A model generated the notes under the pieces. The model was not told the origin of the DNA, did no database searches, and was given only the letters and a program-made list of their open reading frames with translations. Shown one piece after another: positions 34,736 through 44,802 of a stretch of 64,000 nucleotides of DNA. This DNA is from Gp6-AA40 sp963723495 (GTDB lineage: Bacteria; Acidobacteriota; Vicinamibacteria; Vicinamibacterales; UBA2999), in assembly GCA_963723495.1 (NCBI GenBank), contig CAVRQR010000001.1, positions 117,859-181,858 on the forward strand. The letters are read 5' to 3'. How positions within the stretch are numbered: the stretch's first letter is position 1; each line of letters begins with the position of its first letter. The translations under genes were made by a program, and so were the position numbers.

Positions 34736-35868
34736 CTATCGGGACAACGCCTGGCTGGCAAGCGACGCACCCTCGGAGAGCGCCCGCAGCTTGGCCCAGG
34801 CGATCTGCGGATGCGTGCGTCCTCCGAATCCGCAATCAGAGCACGCGATGACGTTCTCGGCGCCGACGAGCCTGGAAAATCGCTGGATCCGCTGCGACAC
34901 CAGATCCGGGTGCTCGATGAGATCGGTCGAATGCGTCACCACGCCCGGCATGATGACTTTACCCGGCGGCAAGGCCACGCGCTCCCAGATGCGGTATCGT
35001 GCTCGTGCCGGACGTTGGCCGCTTCGAACGAATAGAACTTCGCCTTCACGGCCAGCATCACATCAACGATGTCCGCAAGCGGAAGATCGAAGGCGTGCGG
35101 CCCATGCCAGCTGCCCCAGCAGAAGTGATAGCGCACCGAACTCTCGGGAACGTTCCGCAGCGCGTGGTTCAGCGCCTCGACGCGGACCATGCAGTACTTC
35201 TTGAAGGCGTCGAGACCCATCTCGATGCCAATGCGATCCCAGAGCGCCACCGTCCACGCATCGTCAATCTGAACGAGGAAACCGGCGTTCGCTATCGCCT
35301 CGTACTCGACCCGCAGTGCATCCGCGAGCGCAAACACATACTCGTCGGGCGTCGCGTAGTACTCGTTGCCACGATACACCTCGAGACTCGCGGGCGCGGT
35401 GGTCGTCAGGAACGCGCGACGTGTGTCGCCCACGGCAGACCGCAGGAGATCGATTTCACGCGCCAGTCCGGGCAAGCCCACGTATGACACCGGTGCCGTC
35501 GCAACTGTGTACCGTCTCTTGAGCTTGATGCGGTCGTCGGGAGTGAAAAACAGCGTCTGCCGCTCGGTCGCGTACTTGTAGAAGTCAGCGAACTCCTCGC
35601 GATCCCGGCCTCTCAACAGCATCGACCCATCCGCGGGGAACGGCCGGTCCTCAAACCCACCAAGCCGTGCGTCCGCAAACGACAGCCAGTCGCCGCCCTT
35701 GGTCAGCTCGCCCTCGTTGATGATGTCGAGGCCGACCGCGCGCTGCTGCGCGACGACCCATTGAACTGCTTCCCGCAACGCCTGTTCCTCCTGTGGAGCG
35801 GTCGCGTCGAAGGTTGAGGGGCCCGGCAGGCTCCCTACGTGGGTCGTGAGGATGTGGGCCACGTGCAT
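34736..35868 (-). CDS. MetE-like cobalamin-independent methyltransferase (one -1 frame break)
   Basis: Start MHVAHILTTHVGSLP. The TIM-barrel core includes DIINEGELTKGGDWLSFADARLGG, YEAIANAGFLVQIDDAW and RYHFCWGSWHGPHAFDLPL. A base is missing near 34990; correction joins FYSFEAANVRHEHDT to IWERVALPPGKVIMPGVVTHSTD and the zinc-type CSDCGFGGR. Corrected length is 377 residues, half of MetE, so it matches the short archaeal-type or xecA-like family rather than full MetE. It may transfer methyl or other thiol-linked groups. Substrate not known. Confidence 0.72.
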
Positions 35869-36039
35869 ATTGTGGAGCCCCTCCAGTATTTCGTGGCCGG
35901 GCGCTCCGATCGAGACGATCGAGGCATAATTACCGGAGAAATACGGCCAAATCGAAGACGGTCGGCGGTCCCGGCCCGGGTATGCGTCATGCACCGGGGC
36001 CGCATGAGGAATTCTTCAACAGGAAAGGTTGACACGACC

Positions 36040-36652
36040 ATGACGCGGATTCTTCTTCGTCCTGCTTCGTTCGTTATGGCATTCGGGCTGATGCTGGCAA
36101 CAGTGCTGCCGGCCGCCGCGCAGGTGGTGCTGCCCATCCGCATGCGCGCGTTCGCCGTGAACATGAGCAACAACCTGACGGGCGCCAATGGCATCCTGCA
36201 GATCGTGTTGGACAAGTGGTCGACGGAACAGGAGCGCGCCACGCTCCTGCAGACCGTACCGAAAGGACAAGACGACCTGCTGCGGGAGCTGCAGAAGCAG
36301 TCCGTGAAGGGGCGAATCAACATCCCCGGCTGGACAGGACCCGATCCTCAGAACTATCGACTCGGGTGGAATCTGCGCTACGCATGGCACGAAGTCTTGC
36401 CCGAGGGTGGTGAACGGATCGTGATTGCGACCGATCGTCAGATGAGCTTCCGGGAAGTCGCGAATAATCCGCGGACAGCCGATTACCCCTTCCTCCTCAT
36501 CCAGATTCATCTGGACAAGGAAGGAAAGGGTGAAGGGAAACTCGCGGCGTTCACGCAAATCACGATACGACAAGAAGAAGAACGTGATGGAGATCGAGAA
36601 CTACGGCACCGAGCCTGTACGCCTGAACGAAATCACCACGGAAAAGAAGTAA
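36040..36652 (+). CDS. Exported hypothetical protein (one +1 frame break)
   Basis: ATG 36040 preceded by AGGAAAGG. Signal peptide (SFVMAFGLMLATVLPAAAQ), then a beta-rich domain: VLPIRMRAFAVNMSNNLTGA, KGRINIPGWTGPDPQNYRLGWNLRY and PFLLIQIHLDKEGKGEGKLA. Removing one base near 36568 continues TQITYDKKKNVMEIENYGTEPVRLNEITTEKK. Corrected length 203 residues. The pattern is repeated in Acidobacteria as a conserved exported protein without known function. Divergent from the MetE-like gene. Confidence 0.68.
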
Positions 36653-36663
36653 GGACGATTCGA

Positions 36664-36701
36664 GCGGGAGGGCCTGAGGCAGTCGCCTCAGCCCCTCCCG
36701 C
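36664..36701 (+). terminator. GC-rich terminator hairpin
   Basis: GCGGGAGGGCCTGAGGC pairs with GCCTCAGCCCCTCCCGC with one mismatch and a 4-base loop, 11 bases after the exported protein gene stop. No T tract follows, so termination strength is uncertain. Confidence 0.6.
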
Positions 36702-36810
36702 GCCGAATCACGTCGAACCGCAGCCCGCTCGCACCCTCTCCACGCCCGGTCACGATTCTTGGGTCACAGATGCAACGATGCGATGCTCATCGTCGAGTTG
36801 GCGAGCTGAG

Positions 36811-38273
36811 CTATTGCGGCACGTCGATCGGCAACTCACCAGAAGACTGACCGATGGTCCCGCTCAGTACCGACTCGTGGTGCGGTGGTGGGTATCTCGA
36901 ACTCGACGTCTGCGCTCTCATTCGACCGCGGTTCGACGACGACATTTGGCGGTTCGAGTGGCGCCAGCATTTGATTGCCGACGGCAAGACGCAACGTCGC
37001 ACCGCTCGAGGGATATTGGCCGGTGTTGGCGAAGCGAAGCGCAAACCTGACGCGGACAACGTTGACGAAACGACGGCTCGAGGCTCTCAGAACCGTCACG
37101 GTCACATCGCCATCGCGCACGAGTACGTGCGGGTCGGCAATCAGAGACCTCATGATCGCGTGTGCTAACGAGTCGGTGATCTCGGCCTGCTCGTCCTCAG
37201 GCGGACGCAAGGTCGTGGAGAGATCGAGTGGCAGCTCACCGACGCGTTCCCCGTCGAGTACGCGCAGTACCGCTTTCCCCATCGCCGTGGCGGGAATCGT
37301 AAACGTGACGAAGAAATTTCTGAGCGAACGCCCCGGGACCACCTCGTTCAACCCTCCTGTGGGAGCCAGGGTCTGTCCGTTGACGACGAGCCGGAAACTC
37401 GCGTCCCACGCATTGGCGTCATACCGTCCGTAGTTGGCAAACTGGACACGCAGCCGCAATTCGCTCGTCCCGTTTCCAAGCGGCGTCACGTTCGCTGAGA
37501 AGAGCGTGTAAAACATCTTATGCGCGACTTCAGCAGGACGCGGTACGGCGACACCATAACGCTGCGTCGGGATCGATGCCGCGGTCACACTCGAGGAGCC
37601 GGTTGCGGGAGTCGAGGAATCCGTTGCGGCAGGCGACACGTCGCCGCCATTCTCCCGACTCAGGAACACGATCAACACGCCGAGGACGGCGACTGCCGCA
37701 CCACCCACACGCCAGCGCGGTACCAGAGTGTCCGGCTTTAGCCGGACCGCCGAACCACGATTTCACCGTCGCTGGTGGCGTCGCACTCGACACTGGCTGT
37801 GCTGTCGAGTTCTTCGTCACATCTGCGATCACGCCTGCGAGTCGATCGACATCATGATCCCAGGCGTCGTCGCGGAGGTTCATCGCGTGACGACGCGCCA
37901 GCGCACGAATGTTCTCTGGCAGGGCCTCCGGCGCAGGCATGGTGGCGCCTTCGATGAGCACCGGGATGACGCGTACCTCGGGTCGCGCGAGTGCGCCGGC
38001 GATCTCCAGACGGACGTAGTCGTGTGACTGGTCCAGCCGGCGTTGTCCGGCTGCGTCCCTGGCGTCCAGCCACTCCCGCCCGATGATGGCCAGAAAGACT
38101 CGGCACTCGCGGAGTCGTGAACCGATCGCGTCCACGAAGTCGAAGCCAGGCTCCAGTGTGTCGATGTCGCGAAAGATCTGACCCTCACCGAGGCGGCGTT
38201 CGAGCGCTTCATGCAGCCGCCCCGCGTATCCCGCTGCATCGTCGCGTCGATAACTGATGAACGTGGCCGGCAT
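36811..38273 (-). CDS. TIR-domain membrane protein with duplicated beta-sandwich (two +1 frame breaks)
   Basis: TIR domain at residues 1-110: TFISYRRDDAAGYAGRLHEAL, FRDIDTLEPG, FLAIIGREWL and YVRLEIAGAL, where Glu90 fits the NADase-site Glu. After a linker comes a membrane helix (GGAAVAVLGVLIVFL) and two homologous beta domains (LRLRVQFANYGRYDAN...GELPLDL and VRVRFALRFANTGQYPSS...GELPIDVPQ). Frame steps near 37750 and 36880 are both +1; after correction the second domain matches the first, and length is 486 residues. It starts right at the stop of the secreted protein gene. It may be a signalling or defence TIR. Confidence 0.78.
37730..37747. repeat. Palindrome inside the TIR gene
   Basis: GTCCGGCTTTAGCCGGAC, 8-base arms with a TT centre, lies at the join between the TIR-linker and the membrane helix. 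The same sequence style recurs as dispersed palindromes in acidobacterial genomes, so it may be an inserted repeat that became coding. The frame break of the gene lies within a few bases. Confidence 0.5.
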
Positions 38274-39279
38274 TCAGTTTCCCTGTTCCTCGGCGCGGGC
38301 CCCGGAAAGGATGTTGGCGAGTCCGTAGTTTCCCTCGTGACATGCGTACTCCATGACGAACCCTTCGACGCTGGTCATCGGAACTTCGGCGCTCCACGAT
38401 CGGTTCCACACCGTCGGGTCATCGACGGTGAACGAGTACAGTGAGAACGCCGTCCTCCATGCGTGTGAATCGTTCGATCAGCCGCATGCGCGCGTCGGTC
38501 AGTCCAGGCAGCCCGAACGTGCCGGTACCGTGGTTGGTGAAGTTGCGTGTCTCGACCACGAGCGTGTTGCCCTCCCAGCGTCCACGCGAGTCGCCTGACC
38601 AGAAGCGAAGGGACTCGCCAAGACGTGGCCGGTCATCGAGCGGCACGATACGCGCGTCATGCACCATCTCGTTGACGATCACGACGAATCCGGGACTCTG
38701 AAGGATCTGGACCAGATTGTTGTAGGGCCCTGGCACCATCGGCGGGCCAGAGTTGAATCCCATGATGCAGCGTTCGGCCAGCGGTAAATCCGCAGCGGAA
38801 TGGCGACGCGCGCGCGCCTCCTCCCGTGCCTTGAAGATCGACTGCGCCTGCTCCGTCAGCGCCGGTATGCGGCCATCGGGCGGATCGACGACGAGAGACG
38901 TCCTCCGGGTCCGCACCAGCCGGCGCCCATTGGGTTCCCACCACCAACCGAGGTTGTAGATGCCTGGATCGGAGTCCGGTCGGGGCACGCCGCCGAGCGA
39001 TCCCGGCGACTGCTCCTCGGTGGAAAACCTTTGCTCGTTTATCTGTCTTTCCAGTGCCACCGCCTCGTCCTCGGACAGAAATTCTCGTCCGGCCAGCTCC
39101 GGTGGGCGCTGCAACGGCGTGATGGTGGTGAAGTCCCAGGTGCCTTGAAGATCCGGGTCTCCCCATGGAGTCCGCGCAACCTCACCTTGTGCCGTCGTGC
39201 CCGGCGGCACCTGAGCGATGGCAGGTACTTGCAAAAGCAAGAGGAGCACAACGAGCGATACGATCCGGTACGCCTCCAC
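38274..39279 (-). CDS. Exported DPDLQG-type protein (one +1 frame break)
   Basis: A GTG start with GGAGG 8 bases upstream gives MEAYRIVSLVVLLLLLQVPAIAQ, a signal peptide. The body has the WGDPDLQGTWDFTTITPLQRP opening, LVVDPPDGRIPALTEQ, CIMGFNSGPPMVPG and RWEGNTLVVETRNFT. Members are very abundant in Vicinamibacteria but have no known activity. A base near 38448 breaks the frame; corrected sequence ends LTYSFTVDDPTVWNRSW and MEYACHEGNYGLANILSG. Corrected length is 334 residues. The TGA stop is directly followed by the TIR gene ATG, so the two are cotranslated. Confidence 0.75.
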
Positions 39280-39412
39280 GTGATTTTCCTCCCTCGTTCT
39301 GGCCGCAGGAAGACGGCGGCGATTGTCGCATGTCTCGATCGGGTCCGAGCCCTCGGAGAGGTGCGGTAGACTCGCTCGGGAACGCCCTCCATCCTTCCAG
39401 GAATCAACGTCG

Positions 39413-40009
39413 ATGACCTCCCCGTCCGAACGCATCGCTCAACAGTTCACGTTCCTGGTCGAGTGCGACCGGCTCAAAGACATCGTCCGGCAGACGCTGA
39501 ACACGAATCGGAAGCCGGAGAACGATGCCGAACATTCCTGGGCTGTGTGCCTGTTCGCGGCAACGCTCGCGGAACACAGCAACGAGCCGATCGACGTCCT
39601 GCGCGTCATCAGGATGCTGCTGATTCACGACGTTGTCGAGATCGATGCGGGCGACACGTTCGCCTACGACACTGCCCGGCTCGCCGACCAGCACGAACGC
39701 GAAGCGCGTGCGGCCGATCGAATCTTCGGGCTCCTTCCGAGCGATCAGGCCCGTGAATTTCGCGCGGTGTGGGACGAGTTCGAGGCGAAGGAGACACCGG
39801 AAGCCAGGTTTGCGACGACCATCGATCGTCTGCAGGCGATGCTGCTCAACTGCGCGACCGAGGGCGTCGGCTGGCGGCGTCATGGTGTCACGCACGCCCA
39901 GGTCACGGCACGAAACGCCGCGCCGGTCGCCGCCGGCTCGCAGGCGTTGTGGGCCCACGTCAGCACGGTCATCGACGCGGCCGTTCGCGCAGGTCATCTG
40001 TCTCGCTGA
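39413..40009 (+). CDS. HD-domain phosphohydrolase, YfbR/HDDC2-like
   Basis: 198 residues. HD metal-binding residues are visible: DAEHSWAVCLFAATLAEH, then LLIHDVVEIDAGDTFAYD, and ATTIDRLQAMLLN. This is the pattern of the 5'-deoxynucleotidase YfbR/HDDC2 family, which dephosphorylates nucleoside monophosphates. No signal peptide is seen. It is divergent from the DPDLQG-type gene and followed 51 bases later by the IclR regulator on the same strand. Intact. Confidence 0.82.
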   Translation: MTSPSERIAQQFTFLVECDRLKDIVRQTLNTNRKPENDAEHSWAVCLFAATLAEHSNEPIDVLRVIRMLLIHDVVEIDAGDTFAYDTARLADQHEREARAADRIFGLLPSDQAREFRAVWDEFEAKETPEARFATTIDRLQAMLLNCATEGVGWRRHGVTHAQVTARNAAPVAAGSQALWAHVSTVIDAAVRAGHLSR

Positions 40010-40060
40010 TCGATCGGGCCACGCATCTGGCAACCCCGGAGGCGGTGTGCCACACTCTTC

Positions 40061-40886
40061 TTGACGATGTCCGAACAACCCCAGGTCAAGATTCTCGACA
40101 AAGCACTTCGCGTCCTGATGCTGTTCACGCCGGAGCAGCCGGAGTGGGGTGTGAGCGCGGTCTCACGCGAAGTCGGGATGTCGAAGAGCACCGTCCATCG
40201 CATCCTGCGCGTTCTGGAACAGCACGGGTTCGTCACCCAGAACGCCGACACGCGGCGATTTCGCCTCGGTCTCGCAGGCATCGAGCTCGGTCGACGGGCG
40301 CAGGCGGGCATGGAGCTGCGGCGCGTGGCGTTGCCGATCATGGAGCAACTCAGCACGATGAGCGGCGAAACGGTGCTCCTTCAGGTCGTGAGCCCCGAGG
40401 GCGATCGCGTCGTCTGCATCGAACGCGTGCAGCAGCGGCGCGGCCTTCGACTGATCCTCGATGTCGGCTCGACGGCACCGCTCTATGCGGGTTGTTCGTC
40501 GAAGGTCCTGCTCGCCTATCTCGACAAGGAGTCGGATCGATTCGGTGCTCAAGGGCCGCCTGCGTCCCCTGGCGTCTCACACCACCACCGACGCCGCTCA
40601 GATCCGTGCGCAGCTCGTCGAGATCCGTCGCAAGGGATACGCGGTCTCGTTCGAGGAGACCGATGAAGGCGTGGCAGGCGTGTCGGTTCCCATTCGTGAC
40701 GCGCGCGATCGCGTCATTGCCAGTCTCACGATCTCCGGGCCGCTCACCCGCGTGAACGCCGCAACGATCGACCACTACACGGGGATCGTCCGCGACGGCG
40801 CGCGGCGGATCGCGGCCGAACTGGGGCACCAGCCGTCACGCAGCGCCGCGCGCGAGTCGATCGAAGCGGTCAACGCGGCGCGATAG
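40061..40886 (+). CDS. IclR-family transcriptional regulator (one +1 frame break)
   Basis: 274 residues after correction. Winged HTH at 10-75 (GVSAVSREVGMSKSTVHRILRVLEQHGFV), then the IclR effector domain: ETVLLQVVSPEGDRVVCIERV, APLYAGCSSKVLLAYL, and after a one-base correction near 40535, KGYAVSFEETDEGVAGVSVPIRD. IclR proteins repress or activate catabolic operons and respond to aromatic or short acid metabolites. It lies 150 bases before the molybdenum hydroxylase operon and should control it through the palindrome at 40974. The start may be the second Met (MSEQPQ). Confidence 0.85.
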
Positions 40887-40942
40887 CGACAATCCCGTCG
40901 CTCCAGCACGTCTCCCGGACAAATTCTGTACGTCCAGAGGCC

Positions 40943-40972
40943 TTGACGACGACTGTGTCCGCGTGGCACGAT
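40943..40972 (+). promoter_or_regulatory. Candidate sigma-70 promoter of catabolic operon
   Basis: TTGACG (40943-40948) is a good -35. An 18-base gap leads to CACGAT (40967-40972), a weak -10. The palindromic operator begins two bases later, where a bound repressor would block the start point. The weak -10 suggests dependence on an activator or that IclR acts positively. Confidence 0.4.
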
Positions 40973-40973
40973 C

Positions 40974-41012
40974 TGTTTCACATACAGGTTATGTGTTCCT
41001 GTATGTGAAACA
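40974..41012. promoter_or_regulatory. 15+15 bp palindromic operator of catabolic operon
   Basis: TGTTTCACATACAGG (40974-40988) and CCTGTATGTGAAACA (40998-41012) are perfect complements separated by 9 bases (TTATGTGTT). The site lies between the IclR gene and the operon start, 28 bases before the GTG of the first gene. IclR-type regulators bind inverted repeats of this size. The operon probably responds to an intermediate of the pathway. Binding by this IclR protein is inference. Confidence 0.75.
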
Positions 41013-41040
41013 TGACCATACACATGCGTTGGGGATACAC

Positions 41041-41926
41041 GTGGCCTTTGCCGTTCTCGAACCCGCAACCCTGACCGAGGCGCTCGGCCTTCTCGCGCAC
41101 GAGGGCGACGCCGGCGCCGCCCTCGCCGGCGGCACCGATCTGCTGCTTCGCATCCGTCGCGGCGCACGCAGAGTACCGCTCGGTCGTCAACCTCAAGTTC
41201 GTGCCCGGCCTGACCGGGCTGACATGGGACGAACAACGCGGGCTCACCATGGGCGCGCTGACCACGTTTCGCACGATCGAGCAGGACCCGCACGTGCGAC
41301 GGCACTACCACTCACTCGTCGAAGCCGCGCGCGTCGTCGCCGGCGTGCAGCTGCGCAACCTCGCGACGGTCGGCGGCAACATCGGCAACGCGTCGCCCTC
41401 CGCCGACAGCGTGCCGCCGCTGGTGGCTCTGGGCGCCGCGATCGAGATCGCCGTCCGACGAGCGGCACGCGCGTGCATGCCGGTCGAGGCCTGCATCACG
41501 GGCCCGGGCAAGACCGTGCTCGCGCCCGGACGAGATCTTCACGACCATCCAAATCCCGGCGCCTGCGCATACGAAGCGGCAACGCCTTCTCGCGCTTCAG
41601 TCCGCGAGCGGCGATGGACATCGGCATCGCCAGCGTGGCGGCAGCGGTCACGCTCGACGCAGACGGCCGATGCACCGACTGCCGGATTGCGCTCGGCGCC
41701 GTCTCTCCGGTTCCGCTGCGCGCGACCGCAGCGGAGGACGCACTTCGCGGCGAGCGCATCACGGCGGCGCTCGCGGACACCAGCAGGTGGGCTGGCCGCG
41801 CGGCGGCGCCAACCGATCTCCGACATCCGCGGCTCGGCTGCGTATCGACGCGCGATCGTGCGCGTGCTGACGGCGCGGGTCGTCCAGCAGGCGGCGGCAC
41901 GGGCCGCAACGGCAGGTGCGCGATGA
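41041..41926 (+). CDS. Molybdenum hydroxylase FAD-binding (M) subunit; four +1 frame breaks
   Basis: A GTG start with TTGGGGA upstream gives MAFAVLEPATLTEALGLLAHEGD, then ALAGGTDLLLRIR and FAD motif ATVGGNIGNASPSAD. The C-terminal part reads RAAMDIGIASVAAAVTLDADGRC and RRAIVRVLTARVVQQAA. Frame steps near 41165, 41530, 41570 and 41800 are +1; corrected length is 293 residues. It is the medium subunit of the xanthine dehydrogenase/CoxM family. It carries electrons between the iron-sulfur subunit and an acceptor. Its stop overlaps the next ATG (ATGA). Same operon as the small and large subunits. Confidence 0.8.
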
Positions 41927-42442
41927 CAGACGGCACGTGACGCTATCTGCTCACGGTCAACGGCAAGACGTCGTCGTCGACGACGACGCCGCACCGGTCG
42001 CTGCTCGACACGCTGCGCGAGGGCCTCGGTCTGACCGGCAGCAAGAAAGGGTGCGACGAGGGCGAGTGCGCCTCGTGCACCGTTCTGCTCGACGGCGTGC
42101 CGGTGAACTCCTGCCTCGTGCTCGTCGGCGACGCGGTCGGCAAAGTCGATCGTGACGATCGAAGGGATCGCGCAGAGCGGACGGCCGCATCCGCTGCAGC
42201 AGGCGTTCGTCGAATCTCGGCGGCGTCCAGTGCGGCTACTGCACACCGGGCATGATCGTCAGCGCGTGCGCGCTGCTCGCGCGAGCAGCCCGACCCGACT
42301 GACGAGGAGATCAAGTTCTATCTCGCCGGCAACATCTGCCGGTGCACCGGCTACAACAAGATCACCGCTGCCGTTCGCTCGGCGGCCGAGACCATGCGGC
42401 GGCGGACGCTGGCCCGCGGCGCCACGCGGAGGACGAGCATGA
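41923..42442 (+). CDS. Molybdenum hydroxylase 2Fe-2S (S) subunit; several frame breaks
   Basis: Two iron-sulfur clusters are seen: GSKKGCDEGECASCTVLLDG (plant-type) and VQCGYCTPGMIVSACALL with NICRCTGYNKI (CoxS-type). After corrections (one -1, five +1) length is 171 residues, normal for the family. An in-frame TGA remains at 41938-41940 near the start (after MTDGT) and is not explained by a simple insertion. It could be another error. The gene overlaps both neighbours by ATGA, consistent with an MSL operon order. Electron transfer role is by family. Confidence 0.75.
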
Positions 42443-44802
42443 TCACGCGTCGACACCAAGACTGCCGAACACGGACTCATCGGGACGTCTCCGCCGCGTC
42501 TCGACGCCTGGGAGAAGGTCACCGGGCAAGGTGCTCTATGCCGGCGACATGACGATGCCGGGGATGCTCCACGCGAAAATCCTGTGGAGCGCGCACGCGC
42601 ACGCCCGCATCCGCTCGCATCGACACCAGCGCCGCACGCGCGCTGCCCGGCGTCCACGCCGTCCTCACGCACGAGGACGTGCCCGGGACCGAATCGCTAC
42701 GGCGTGGCGGTTCTCGATCAGCGCGTGCTGGCGCAGGACAAGGTTCGCAGCTTTGCCGACGCGGTGGCGCATCGTGGCCGCCGACAGCGAGGAAATCGCC
42801 GCGAGGCGGTCGAGAAGATCGTGGTCGACTACGAGCCGCTGCCGGCGTCTTCACGATCGAAGATGCGCTGGCGCCGGGCGCACCGCGCGTGAACGACGCC
42901 GACAACCTCTTTCAGCACACGACCGTTCGCAAGGGCAACATCGAGGAAGGCTTCGCGCAGGCCGACCTCATCGTCGAACACACCTACCGCACGCAGTCGA
43001 TGGACCACATGCCGATGGAGCCCGAGGCGGGGCTCGCCTACGTGGACAGCATGGGCGTGCTGAACATTCTGACCGCCACGCAGTACCCGTTCCGCGATCG
43101 CCGGCAGATTGCGCCGAACGTCGGCCTGCCGATGAACAAGGTGCGCGTCGTGCATGGCGCCGGTGGGCGGCGGTTTCGGGAGAAAGGACGACATCACCAC
43201 CGAGATTCACGCCGGGCTGCTGGCGCTGAAGACCGGCCGCCCGGTGCGCCTGGTCTACACGCGCGAGGAGTCGCTGTTCGCGCTGACCAAGCGCCACCCG
43301 TTCACGATTCACTACAAGTCCGGCGCACGCTCCGACGGACGCCTGACCGCGGTCGAGGCCAGCATCTACGGCGACAGCGGACCGTACCTCTCGCTCGGGA
43401 TGTACGTGATCAAGAAGGCCGGCATCCACGCCACCGGGCCGTACTACGTGCCCAACGTGAAGGTCGATACCTACACCGTCACGACGAACAACCTGATCGG
43501 CGGCGCGATGCGCGGCTTCGGCGTGCTGCAGATCGCCGTCGCGCACGAATCGCAGATGGACATGCTCGCGCGCGGCGCTCGGCATGTCACCGGTCGAATT
43601 CCGCCTGATCAACTGCCTCAAGCCCGGGCTGACAACGGCCACGGGACAAGTCGTCAACGAAGGCACCGGAATCGGCGCCACGCTGCTGCGCATCCGGGAG
43701 TACATGTCACAGCACGGTCTGGAGTGGTCCAGCGATGAAGAAGCGCGGCATCTAGGCGTCGGCTCGATGTTCTACGGCATCGGCTACGGGTTCAACCGTC
43801 CCGACATCGGCGCGGCACACGTCGAGGTTGCCGAAGACGGCACCGCGACGCTGTTCACGGGCGTGTGCGATCTCGGTCAGGGCATCCAGACGCTGCTCGC
43901 CCAGATCGTCGGAACCGAGCTCGGCATGCCGATGAGCGCCATTCGAGTCGTGGACGCGGATACCGGCAGCACGCCGGACTCCGGCCCCACGTCAGGAAGC
44001 CGCGCCACGTTCGTGCAGGGCCAGGCGGTGCGAAACGCGAGCCTCGACGTGAAGGCGCGGCTGTTCGAGATGGCCGGACGAATGATCGGGCGTGGCCCCC
44101 GACGATCTGGAAGTCGCTGACGGACAGGTCCGTGTCCGGCTCGCCCCGGAACGGCACGTGAGCGTCGTCAAGGTCGTCGACGAGATGCACAAGCAGGGCA
44201 AGCGATGCATCGGCTGGGGATGGCAGGACATCACGACGAAGGATGTGGATCCGACTGACCTCGCAGGGCGATGCGTATCAGACGTTCGGGTGGGCGACGC
44301 AGCTGGCCGAAGTCGAGGTCGATACCGAGACCGGGTTCGTTCAGGTTACGCGACTCGTGTCCGCCACCGATGCGGGCCGCGCGATCAACCCGATGGGCGT
44401 CGAGGGCCAGGTGCAGGGCGGTGCGGTGATGGGTCTCGGCTACGCGCTCTACGAGCAGCACGTCGTCGACCACGGCCGCGCCCGGACAGGATCGCTCGCG
44501 TTCTACCTCGTTCCCACGCCGCTCGACGTGCCCGGAGATCGAGTGTCTCATCGTCGAGGTGCCCGATCCCAACGGTCCCGTACGGCGCCAAAGGCGTATC
44601 CGAGCCGGCAACGATCCCGACAACCCCAGCGATCCTGAACGCCATCTACGACGCAGTCGGGGTCCGGGTCCTGAATACGCCGGCAACACCGGAGCGGATC
44701 TTCGATCTGCTTCGAGAGCAGGACACACAGCCGGCGGCCGTCGAGTCGCCGCGCGTCGGGATGACCTCCGAATTGTGGCTGGCACGATGCGAGCCCGCAT
44801 GA
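42439..44802 (+). CDS. Molybdenum hydroxylase large (L) subunit; thirteen frame breaks
   Basis: Start ATG 42439 with GGAGG upstream. Corrected pieces: WEKVTGKVLYAGDMTMPGMLHAK, IVEHTYRTQSMDHMPMEPEAG, GGGFGRKDDITTEIHAGLLA (molybdopterin contact), NNLIGGAMRGFGVLQIAVAHE, DLGQGIQTLLAQIVGTELG, GSRATFVQGQAV, and PYGAKGVSEPATIPTTPAILNAI, where the active Glu lies in GVSEPA. Eleven +1 and two -1 steps give 784 residues. It oxidises an N-heterocycle, aldehyde or similar at a Mo centre. The substrate cannot be told from sequence. It ends with an ATGA overlap to the isomerase-like gene. Confidence 0.8.

Noticed and set aside
34652..34760. Plus-strand peptide with a leader-like N-terminus
   Set aside because: The frame continues into antisense of the MetE-like gene with no domain and no ribosome binding site.
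40965..40980. Sigma-54 promoter before the catabolic operon
   Set aside because: TGGCACG is followed by GTTTC where TTGCW is needed, so the -12 GC is missing.
41938..41940. In-frame TGA in the 2Fe-2S subunit read as selenocysteine
   Set aside because: It lies in the variable leader, not at a known Sec position, and the region is full of base errors. No SECIS-like hairpin was seen.
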